Positions 24,516 through 34,200 of a stretch of DNA of 64,000 bases are shown here, piece after piece (the first letter of the stretch is position 1; the number at the start of each line of letters is the position of its first letter). A program made the position numbers and the translations under genes. Where the stretch lies: contig NC_092340.1 in assembly GCF_046630445.1 (NCBI RefSeq), forward strand, positions 359,332,001 to 359,396,000. Direction: 5' to 3'. The notes under the pieces were generated by a model. That model searched no databases and had not been told where the DNA came from. It saw nothing but the letters and a program-made list of their open reading frames with translations. This DNA is from Rutidosis leptorrhynchoides (taxonomy: Eukaryota; Streptophyta; Magnoliopsida; Asterales; Asteraceae).

Positions 24516-25199
24516 CTAGTACACAAGTCGTTCAGCAAATGCAATAAAGACACGTAATTCATACGTCCAGAAACAAGTCATGCATTCTGGTTTTACTAGG
24601 ACTACTTCCCATCCTTGGTCTTGTGGAACATAACCGTTATGGCCGTTGATAAGACAGCGTGTTGTAACGTCGTCAAAGGGACGAGGGTTACGTAATGACC
24701 AACAGTCTCGTAATAACCTAAAAACCTCATTTCTTACCCCAATTACCGACTCCGTCACTTGTGGGAACGTTTTGTTTAATAGTTGTAGCCCGATGTTCTT
24801 GTTCTCACTTTGGTGAGAAGCGAACATTACTAACCCGTAAGCATAACATGCTTCTTTATGTTGCATGTTAGCCGCTTTTTCTAAATCACGAAGTCCTATA
24901 TTCGGATATACTGAGTCAAAATAATTTCTTAACCCGTTGCGTAAAATAGCATTTGGGTTCCCCGCAATATATGCGTCAAAGTAAACACATCGTAACTTAT
25001 GGATTTCCCAATGTGATATCCCCCATCTTCCGAACGAAAGCCTTTTATAAACCAAGGCATTCTTGGAACGTTCTTCGAATGTCTTACAAACTGATCTCGC
25101 CTTAAATAGTTGTGCCGCGGAATTCTGACCGACTCTAGACAAGATTTCATCAATCATGTCTCCGGGTAGGTCTCTTAAAATATTGAGTTGTCTATCCAT
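24516..25199 (-). CDS. F-box protein carried by retrotransposon B (open reading frame)
   Basis: 227 residues starting MDRQLNILRD. Residues 6-50 fit the F-box pattern: LPGDMIDEILSRVGQ, then ARSVCKTFEERS. F-boxes bind SKP1 and bring substrates to SCF ubiquitin ligases. The middle, about residues 75-145, contains LRNGLRNYFDSV...GLRDLEKAANMQHKEACYAYGLVMF, like the Sel1/TPR-type helices of the plant F-box group typified by Arabidopsis At1g67623 and At2g35280. The C-terminus has a CMTCFW paired-cysteine segment. It lies between an acidic ORF and gag in the same orientation, not in a host gene setting. No introns are seen. Whether it is translated, and from which RNA, cannot be told here. C has a nonsense codon and E two frameshifts in the same ORF, so this is the only open copy in the window. 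Confidence 0.8.
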   Translation of the reverse strand: MDRQLNILRDLPGDMIDEILSRVGQNSAAQLFKARSVCKTFEERSKNALVYKRLSFGRWGISHWEIHKLRCVYFDAYIAGNPNAILRNGLRNYFDSVYPNIGLRDLEKAANMQHKEACYAYGLVMFASHQSENKNIGLQLLNKTFPQVTESVIGVRNEVFRLLRDCWSLRNPRPFDDVTTRCLINGHNGYVPQDQGWEVVLVKPECMTCFWTYELRVFIAFAERLVY

Positions 25200-25336
25200 T
25201 TTGTGTTTTTATACTGTAAAATAGACAAGAGTTAGATTCATAAAAAAAATACTTATTAATACAAGCAATTTTTACATATATCATAAAGCATAAGCACACT
25301 ATATTACATATATTACACTACACGAATACAACTATC

Positions 25337-25933
25337 TTATTCCGACTCGCTCGTTTCTTCTTGTTCGGTTTTGGTTCGTTTTGCCAAGTTTCTAGGGATA
25401 TATGATGTTCCCCTAATACGAGCCGTCGTTGTCCACATTGGTTTAGAAAAACCTGGTGGTTTAGAGGTTCCCGGGTCATTGTTACAACTTAAGGACTTCA
25501 GGGGTTGACGATACATATAAAGTTCATCGGGGTTGGAATTAGATTTCTCTATTTTTATGCCCTTTCCCTTATTATTTTCTGTTGCCTTTTTAAATTCAGT
25601 TGGGGTAATTTCTATAACATCATCGGAATTCTCGTCGGAATCCGATTCATCGGAGAATTGGTAATCCTCCCAATATTTTGCTTCCTTGGCGGAAACACCA
25701 TTGACCATAATTAACCTTGGTCGGTTGGTTGAGGATTCTCTTTTACTTAACCGTTTTATTATTTCCCCCACCGGTTCTATTTCTTCTTTCGGTTCCGATT
25801 CTTCTTCCGGTTCCGACTCTTCTTCCGGTTCCTCTTCGGGAACTTGTGAATCAGTCCACGAATCATTCTAATTTACATTTGACTCTTCATTATTATTAGG
25901 TGAGTCAATGGGACTTGTTCTAGAGGTAGACAT
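25337..25933 (-). pseudogene. Acidic Glu/Pro/Ser-repeat ORF of element B, one nonsense codon
   Basis: The frame starts at 25933 (MSTSRTSPID) and ends at 25337 with TAA, the same limits as the open copy in C. Trp codon 22 is TAG at 25868-25870 (TGG in C and E), so the N-terminus is cut off; an internal methionine at 25771 leaves 144 residues. It has two full EPEEES-type repeats where C has three. The C-terminal half is basic and Ser/Thr-rich, with a KRTKTEQEETSESE end. Function unknown; see the C copy. Confidence 0.75.
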
Positions 25934-25983
25934 CTATCACATAATATCAAACACGATAAGAGATTAATATATCACATAATATT

Positions 25984-28900
25984 TGTAGTGACCCGAACTT
26001 TTCCATGTTTATATATATTAATTGAGATTGATATTTACATGATTAAATGTTTCCAACATGTTAATCAATCAAACTTGTTAAGACTTGATTAATTGAAATA
26101 TGTTTCATATAGACAATTGACCACCCAAGTTGACCGGTGATTCACGAACGTTAAAACTTGTAAAAACTATATGATGACATATATATGGATATATATATAG
26201 TTAACATGATACTATGATAAGTAAACATATCATTAAGTATATTAACAATGAACTACATATGTAAAAACAAGACTACTAACTTAATGATTTTTAAACGAGA
26301 CATATATGTAACGATTATCGTTGTAAAGACATTTAATGTATATATATCATATTAAGAGATATTCATACATGATAATATCATGATAATATAATAATTTAAA
26401 ATCTCATTTGATATTATAAACATTGGGTTAACAACATTTAACAAGATCGTTAACCTAAAGGTTTCAAAACAACACTTACATGTAACGACTAACGATGACT
26501 TAACGACTCAGTTAAAATGTATATACATGTAGTGTTTTAATATGTATTTATACACTTTTGAAAGACTTCAATACACTTATCAAAATACTTCTACTTAACA
26601 AAAATGCTTACAATTACATCCTCGTTCAGTTTCATCAACAATTCTACTCGTATGCACCCGTATTCGTACTCGTACAATACACAGCTTTTAGATGTATGTA
26701 CTATTGGTATATACACTCCAATGATCAGCTCTTAGCAGCCCATGTGAGTCACCTAACACATGTGGGAACCATCATTTGGCAACTAGCATGAAATATCTCA
26801 TAAAATTACAAAAATATGAGTAATCATTCATGACTTATTTACATGAAAACAAAATTACATATCCTTTATATCTAATCCATACACCAACGACCAAAAACAC
26901 CTACAAACACTTTCATTCTTCAATTTTCTTCATCTAATTGATCTCTCTCAAGTTCTATCTTCAAGTTCTAAGTGTTCTTCATAAATTCCAAAAGTTCTAG
27001 TTTCATAAAATCAAGAATACTTTCAAGTTTGCTAGCTCACTTCCAATCTTGTAAGGTGATCATCCAACCTCAAGAAATCTTTGTTTCTTACAGTAGGTTA
27101 TCATTCTAATACAAGGTAATAATCATATTCAAACTTTGGTTCAATTTCTATAACTATAACAATCTTATTTCAAGTGATGATCTTACTTGAACTTGTTTTC
27201 GTGTCATGATTCTGCTTCAAGAACTTCGAGCCATCCAAGGATCCATTGAAGCTAGATCCATTTTTCTCTTTTCCAGTAGGTTTATCCAAGGAACTTAAGG
27301 TAGTAATGATGTTCATAACATCATTCGATTCATACATATAAAGCTATCTTATTCGAAGGTTTAAACTTGTAATCACTAGAACATAGTTTAGTTAATTCTA
27401 AACTTGTTCGCAAACAAAACTTAATCCTTCTAACTTGACTTTTAAAATCAACTAAACACATGTTCTATATCTATATGATATGCTAACTTAATGATTTAAA
27501 ACCTGGAAACACGAAAAACACCGTAAAACCGGATTTACGCCGTCGTAGTAACACCGCGGGCTGTTTTGGGTTAGTTAATTAAAAACTATGAAAAACTTTG
27601 ATTTAAAAGTTTTTATTCTGGGAAAATGATTTTTATTATGAACATGAAACTATATCCAAAAATTATGGTTAAACTCAAAGTGGAAGTATGTTTTCTAAAA
27701 TGGTCATCTAGACGTCGTTCTTTCGACTGAAATGACCACCTTTACAAAAACGACTTGTAACTTATTTTTCTGACTATAAACCTATACTTTTTCTATTTAG
27801 ATTCATAAAATAGAGTTCAATATGAAACCATAGAAATTTGATTCACTCAAAACGGATTTAAAATGAAGAAGTTATGGGTAAAACAAGATTGGTTAATTTT
27901 TCTCATTTTAGCTACGTGAAAATTGGTTACAAATCTATTCCAACCATAACTTAATCAACTTGTATTGTATATTATGTAATCTTGAGATACCATAGACACG
28001 TATACAATGTTTCGACCTATCATATCGACACATCTATATATATTTCGGAACAACCATAGACACTCTATATGTGAATGTTGGAGTTAGCTATACAGGGTTG
28101 AGGTTGATTCCAAAATATATATAGTTTGAGTTGTGATCAATACTGAGATACGTATACACTGGGTCGTGGATTGATTCAAGATAATATTTATCGATTTATT
28201 TCTGTATATATAACTGTGGACAACTAGTTGTAGGTTACTAACGAGGACAGCTGACTTAATAAACTTAAAACATCAAAATATATTAAAAGTGTTGTAAATA
28301 TATTTTGAACATACTTTGATATATATGTATATATTGTTATAGGTTCGTGAATCAACCAGTGGCCAAGTCTTACTTCCCGACGAAGTAAAAATCTGTGAAA
28401 GTGAGTTATAGTCCCACTTTTAAAATCTAATATTTTTGGGATGAGAATACATGCAGGTTTTATAAATGATTTACAAAATAGACACAAGTACGTGAAACTA
28501 CATTCTATGGTTGAATTATCGAAATCGAATATGCCCCTTTTTATTAAGTCTGGTAATCTAAGAATTAGGGAACAGACACCCTAATTGACGCGAACTCTAA
28601 AGATAGATCTATCGGGCCCAACAAGCCCCATCCAAAGTACCGGATGCTTTAGTACTTCGAAAATTTTAATCATGTCCGAAGGAGGATCCCGGAATGATGG
28701 GGATATTCTTATATACATATTGTGAATGTCGGTTACCAGGTGTTCAATCCATATGAATGATATTTTTATCTCTATGTATGGGATGTGTATTGAAATATGA
28801 AATCTTGTGGTCTATTGTTACGATTTGATATATATAGGTTAAACCTATAACTCACCAACATTTTTGTTGACGTTTAAAGCATGTTTATTCTCAGGTGAAT

Positions 28901-29238
28901 ATTAAGAGCTTCCGCTGTTGCATACTAAAATAAGAACAAGATTTGGAGTCCATGTTTGAATGATATTGTGTAAAAACTGCATTCAAGAAACTGATTTCGA
29001 TGTAACATATTTGTATTGTAAACCATTATGTAATGGTCGTGTGTAAACAGGATATTTTAGATTATCATTATTTGATAATCTACGTAAAGCTTTTTAAACC
29101 TTTATTTATGAAATAAAGGTTATGGTTTGTTTTAAAAATGAATGCAGTCTTTGAAAAACGTCTCATATAGAGGTCAAAACCTCGCAACGAAATCAATTAA
29201 TATGGAACGTTTTTAATCAATAAGAACGGGACATTTCA
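25984..29238 (+). repeat. 5' LTR of element C
   Basis: 3255 bp, TGTAGTGACCCGAAC to GGGACATTTCA. A TATA-like TTTATATCTAATCC near 26870 is followed by a CT-rich stretch, a possible transcription start region (weak). A conserved stem-loop is at 28856-28869 and a TCCCA/TGGGA inverted pair at 28412-28441. A 77-codon sense frame at 26558-26791 is also open in the other C-type LTRs, but it resembles nothing I know. Confidence 0.92.
28856..28869 (+). other. Conserved LTR stem-loop CAACA-TTTT-TGTTG
   Basis: Five-base stem with a TTTT loop, followed about 14 bp later by TTTATTCTCAGG. The same structure is at 38694-38707, 1879-1892 (minus) and 51724-51737 (minus). Element D has CAACG-TTTT-CGTTG at the equivalent place, so one stem pair has changed on both sides. 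Confidence 0.55.
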
Positions 29239-29240
29239 GT

Positions 29241-29252
29241 TGGTATCCGAGC
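29241..29252 (+). promoter_or_regulatory. Primer-binding site of element C (initiator tRNA-Met type, one mismatch)
   Basis: TGGTATCCGAGC, two bases inside the LTR. E and D have the canonical TGGTATCAGAGC; C carries one A-to-C difference. Confidence 0.8.
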
Positions 29253-29447
29253 GTTGGTCTTAGAGAACCAGAATTTTGCATTAGTGTGTCTTATCGAGTT
29301 TGTTAGGATGCATTAGTGAGTCTGGACTTCGACCGTGTTTACTTGAAAAATGATTGCTTAACAAATTTTGTTGGAAACTATATATTTTTAACATGTGAAT
29401 ATTATGTGATATATTAATCTCTTAACGCGTTTGATATTATGTGATAG

Positions 29448-30062
29448 ATGTCTACCTCTAGAACAAGTCCCATTGACTCACCTAATAATAATGAAGAGTC
29501 AAATGTAAATTGGAATGATTCGTGGACTGATTCACAAGTTCCCGAAGAGGAACCGGAAGAAGAGTCGGAACCGGAAGAAGAATCGGAACCGGAAGAAGAA
29601 TCAGAACCGGAAGAAGAAATAGAACCGGTGGGGGAAATAATAAAACGGTTAAGTAAAAGAGAATCCTCAACCAACCGACCAAGGTTAATTATGGTCAATG
29701 GTGTTTCCGCCAAGGAAGCAAAATATTGGGAGGATTACCAATTCTCCGATGAATCGGATTCCGACGAGAATTCCGATGATGTTATAGAAATTACCCCAAC
29801 TGAATTTAAAAAGGCAAAAGAAAATAATAAGGGAAAAGGCATAAAAATAGAGAAATCTAATTCCAACCCCGATGAACTTTATATGTATCGTCAACCCCCG
29901 AAGTCCTTAAGTTGTAACAATGACCCGGGAACCTCTAAACCACCAGGTTTTTCTAAACCAATGTGGAAAATTACGGCTCGTATTAGGGGAACATCATATA
30001 TCCCTAGAAACTTGGCAAAACGAACCAAAACCGAAGAAGAAGAAATGAGCGAGTCGGAATAA
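29448..30062 (+). CDS. Acidic Glu/Pro/Ser-repeat protein, extra ORF of element C (open)
   Basis: 204 residues starting MSTSRTSPID, about 200 bp after the primer-binding site. Residues 32-60 are repeats of the EPEEES type (three full units). These are followed by a mixed basic segment (IIKRLSKRESSTNRPR), a second acidic stretch (DESDSDENSDDVIEI) and a Pro/Gly/Lys-rich tail ending in EEEEMSESE. Composition suggests a mostly disordered protein, and basic clusters such as AKRTKTEEEE could act in nuclear targeting or nucleic-acid binding. No catalytic motif or membrane segment is seen. The E copy keeps the same frame despite many amino-acid differences, which points to selection for coding. It precedes the F-box ORF by 137 bp; the two may act together, but that is only inferred from position. 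Family not recognised. Confidence 0.65.
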   Translation: MSTSRTSPIDSPNNNEESNVNWNDSWTDSQVPEEEPEEESEPEEESEPEEESEPEEEIEPVGEIIKRLSKRESSTNRPRLIMVNGVSAKEAKYWEDYQFSDESDSDENSDDVIEITPTEFKKAKENNKGKGIKIEKSNSNPDELYMYRQPPKSLSCNNDPGTSKPPGFSKPMWKITARIRGTSYIPRNLAKRTKTEEEEMSESE

Positions 30063-30199
30063 GATAGTTGTATTCGTGTGGTGTAATATATGTAATATAG
30101 TGTGCTTATGCTTTATGATATATGTAAAAATTGCTTGTATTAATAAGTATTTTTTTTATGAATCTAACTCTTGTCTATTGTACAGTTTAAAAACACAAA

Positions 30200-30883
30200 A
30201 TGGATAGACAACCCAATATTTTAAGAGACCTACCCGGAGACATGATTGATGAAATATTGTCTAGAGTCGGCCAGAATTCCCCGGCACAACTATTTAAGGC
30301 GAGATCAGTTTGTAAGACATTCGAAGAACGTTCCAAGAATGTCTTGGTTTATTAGAGACTTTCATTTGAAAGATGGGGGATATCACATTGGGAAACCCAT
30401 AAGTTACGATGTGTTTACTTTGACGCATATATTGCGGGGAACCCAAATGCTATTTTACGCAACGGGTTAAGAAATTATTTTGACTCAATATATCCGAATA
30501 TTGGACTTCGTGATTTAGAAAAAGCGGCTAACATGCAACATAAAGAAGCATGTTATGCTTACGGATTAGTAATGTTCGATTCTCACCAAAGTGAGAACAA
30601 GAACATCGGGCTACAACTATTAAACAAAACGTTTCCACAAGTGACGGAGTCGGTAATTGGGGTAAGAAATGAGGTTTTTAGATTATTACGGGACTGTTGG
30701 ACATTACGTAACCCTCGTCCCTTTGACGACGTTACAACACGCTGTCTTATCAACGGCCATAACGGTTATGTTGCACAAGACCAAGGATGGGAAGTAGTCC
30801 TAGTAAAACCAGAATGCATGACTTGTTTCTGGACGTATGAATTACTTGTCTTTATTGCCTTTGCTGAACGACTTGTGTACTAG
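30200..30883 (+). pseudogene. F-box ORF of element C, nonsense codon at position 52
   Basis: Same 684-bp frame as in B, starting MDRQPNILRD with a clear F-box (LPGDMIDEILSRVGQ). A TAG at 30353-30355 follows VLVY at the end of the F-box, where B has AAA. The rest stays in frame to the TAG at 30881-30883. Any product would be a 51-residue F-box fragment or, by re-initiation at 30533, a 116-residue C-terminal piece. Over the last 250 bp I count about five differences from B, three of them changing the amino acid, so there is no obvious strong constraint between these two copies. Confidence 0.8.
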
Positions 30884-31224
30884 CTAGAATTATCTTCACA
30901 ACTATCTTGTATCAAAGTTATTGTGTGCTATATTTCATGCTTTATGTAAAATAAGCGGTATTGTAAGTTTGTAAAATATTGTATAAAAGTTTGAACTCGA
31001 AATATTATTATAATCAGTTTTTCATATAGAATTGTAGTAGTTGAATTGTATATTAGCTACTAAGTATGAACTTAACGGGTAGGTACTACCCGAATTTAAA
31101 CTTATAAAACGCTAATATGAAGAAAAAGCTTTTATAAATGAGTTCATATTATGCTACGAAATACTATTAACTACTCTTAATATTCTGTATGATTAACTTG
31201 TTCCATTTGACTATTTTGAAGGAA
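30884..31224 (+). other. Leader between F-box ORF and gag (element C) with internal tract-like block
   Basis: About 340 bp without an ORF. At 31072-31094 it carries TTAACGGGTAGGTACT followed by ACCCGAA. These are the same bases that flank the 3' LTR start at 35818-35843, except that TGTAGTG is missing between them. Confidence 0.65.
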
Positions 31225-34200
31225 ATGGCACCGACTGCTCGACACACCGTGAATATGAATGAAGAGGAATTCCGTACTTTTCTAGCTTCAAACATAGCCG
31301 CAGTACAGGCTGCGCTACATACCAAAAATAACCTTGGATCTAGCAGTACAGGAAATCGTGTAGGATGCACCTACAAAGAATTCACTGCCTGCAAACCTTT
31401 GGAATTTGATGGAACCGAAGGACCGATCGGATTGAAACGGTGGACCGAGAAGGTCGAATCGGTGTTTGCCATAAGTAAGTCTACTGAAGAGGACAAAGTA
31501 AAGTACGCTACGCATACCTTCACAGGTTCTGCGTTAACATGGTGGAATACCTATCTAGAGTAAGTGGGACAAGACGATGCGTACGCACTACCGTGGTCAG
31601 CATTCAAGCACTTGATGAACGAGAAGTACCGTCCCAGAACCGAGGTCAATAAGCTCAAGACAGAACTTAGAGGGTTACGAACCCAAGGATTTGATATTAC
31701 CACGTACGAAAGACGATTCACAGAATTGTGCCTATTGTGTCCGGGAGCATTCGAAGATGAGGAAGAGAAGATCGACGCGTTTGTGAAAGGATTACCGGAA
31801 AGAATCCAAGAAGATATAAGTTCACACGAGCCCGCCTCCATACAACAGGCATGTAGAATGGCTCACAAACTCGTGAACCAAATTGAAGAAAGAATTAAAG
31901 AACAGACTGCTGAAGAGGCCAATGTGAAGCAAGTTAAAAGAAAGTGGGAGGAAAACGGTGATAAGAATCACCAATACAACAACAACAGCAATTACAACAA
32001 TAATCGCAACAATTATCCCAACAATCGCAACATCAATCGCAACTACAACAAACGGCCCAACAACAACAACAACAACAACAGCAACTACAACAATCATCCC
32101 AACAACAATAATAACCGCAACAACAACAACAATCAGAAGCAGCTATGCCAAAGGTGTGAAAAGAATCACTCGGGGTTCTACACCAAATTTTGCAACAAGT
32201 GTAAAAGAAATGGTCATAGCGCGGCGAAGTGTGAGGTCTACGGACCAGGGGTTAATAGAACGAAAGGAACAAATGGTGTCGGAACGAGTAATGGCGGAGC
32301 AAGTAGTGTCGGAGCAAGTTATGCCAATGTAGTTTGTTATAAATGTGGAAAATCGGGCCACATTATTAGAAATTGCCCGAACCAGGAGAACACGAATGGA
32401 CAAGGCCGTGGAAGAGTTTTCAATATTAATGCGGCAGAGGCACAGGAAGACCCGGAGCTTGTTACGGGTACGTTTCTTATTGACAATAAATCTGCTTACG
32501 TTTTATTTGATTCGGGTGCGGATAGAAGCTATATGAGTAGAGATTTTTGTGCTAAATTAAGTTGTCCATTGACGCCTTTGGATAGTAAATTTTTACTCGA
32601 ATTAGCAAATGGTAAATTAATTTCAGCAGATAATATATGTCGGAATCGAGAAATTAAACTGGTTAGCGAAACATTTAAGATTGATTTGATACCAGTAGAA
32701 TTAGGGAGTTTTGATGTGATAATCGGTATGGACTGGTTGAAAGAAGTGAAAGCGGAGATCGTTTGTTACAAAAATGCAATTCGCATTATACGAGAAAAAG
32801 GAAAACCCTTAATGGTGTACGGAGAAAAGGGCAACACGAAGCTACATCTTATTAGTAATTTGAAGGCACAAAAACTAATAAGAAAAGGTTGCTATGCTAT
32901 TCTAGCACACGTCGAGAAAGTACAAACTGAAGAAAAGAGCATCAATGATGTTCCCATTGCAAAAGAATTTCCCGATGTATTTCCGAAAGAATTACCGGGA
33001 TTACCCCCACATCGATCCGTTGAATTTCAAATAGATCTTGTACCAGGAGCTGCACCAATAGCTCGTGCTCCTTACAGACTCGCACCCAGCGAGATGAAAG
33101 AACTGCAAAGCCAATTACAAGAACTTTTAGAGCGTGGTTTCATTCGACCAAGCACATCACCGTGGGGAGCTCCTGTTTTGTTTGTCAAGAAGAAAGATGG
33201 TACATTCAGGTTGTGTATAGACTACCGAGAGTTGAACAAACTTACCATCAAGAACCGCTACCCACTACCGAGAATCGATGACTTATTTGATCAACTACAA
33301 GGCTCGTCTGTTTATTCAAAGATTGACTTACGTTCCGGGTATCATCAAATGCGGGTGAAAGAAGATGATATTCCAAAGACTGCTTTCAGAACACGTTACG
33401 GTCATTACGAGTTTATGGTCATGCCGTTTGGTTTAACTAATGCACCAGCTGTGTTCATGGACCTTATGAACCGAGTGTGTGGACCATACCTTGACAAGTT
33501 TGTCATTATTTTCATTGATGACATACTTATTTACTCAAAGAATGACCAAGAACACGGTGAACATTTGAGAAAGGTGTTAGAAGTATTGAGGAAGGAAGAA
33601 TTGTACGCTAAGTTTTCAAAGTGTGCATTTTGGTTGGAAGAAGTTCAATTCCTCGGTCACATAGTGAACAAAGAAGGTATTAAGGTGGATCCGGCAAAGA
33701 TAGAAACTGTTGAAAAGTGGGAAACCCCGAAAACTCCGAAACACATACGCCAGTTTTTAGGACTAGCTGGTTACTACAGAAGGTTCATCCAAGACTTTTC
33801 CAGAATAGCAAAACCCTTGACTGCATTAACGCATAAAGGGAAGAAATTTGAATGGAAGGATGAACAAGAGAAAGCGTTTCAGTTATTGAAGAAAAAGCTA
33901 ACTACGGCACCTATATTGTCATTGCCTGAAGGGAATGATGATTTTGTGATTTATTGTGACGCATCAAAGCAAGGTCTCGGTTGTGTATTAATGCAACGAA
34001 CGAAGGTGATTGCTTATGCCTCTAGACAATTGAAGATTCACGAGCAAAATTATACGACGCATGATTTGGAATTAGGCGCGGTTGTTTTTGCATTAAAGAC
34101 TTGGAGGCACTACTTATATGGGGTCAAAAGTATTATATATACCGACCACAAAAGTCTTCAACACATATTTAATCAGAAACAACTGAATATGAGGCAGCGT

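Larger units (their letters stand above)
1509..25983 (-). mobile_element. Element B: FBX-family Ty3/gypsy on minus strand, split by element F, 5' end lost
   Basis: Reading right to left it holds a truncated leader, the acidic ORF, the F-box ORF, gag-pol (interrupted by F at 4906-19694), a polypurine tract and a 3' LTR. The 5' LTR and primer-binding site expected to the right are missing: at 25983 the sequence passes directly into the 5' LTR of C. Element B lies inside the gag of X. Its 3' LTR differs from those of C and E in a block near 3830-4080, so it belongs to a separate LTR subfamily. Confidence 0.85.

Noticed and set aside
26558..26791. 77-codon sense ORF in the LTR, also at 36406-36639 and 53845-54078 (minus)
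   Set aside because: The LTR copies are nearly identical, so shared openness is not independent evidence. It has no recognisable domain and is missing from the LTR of B.
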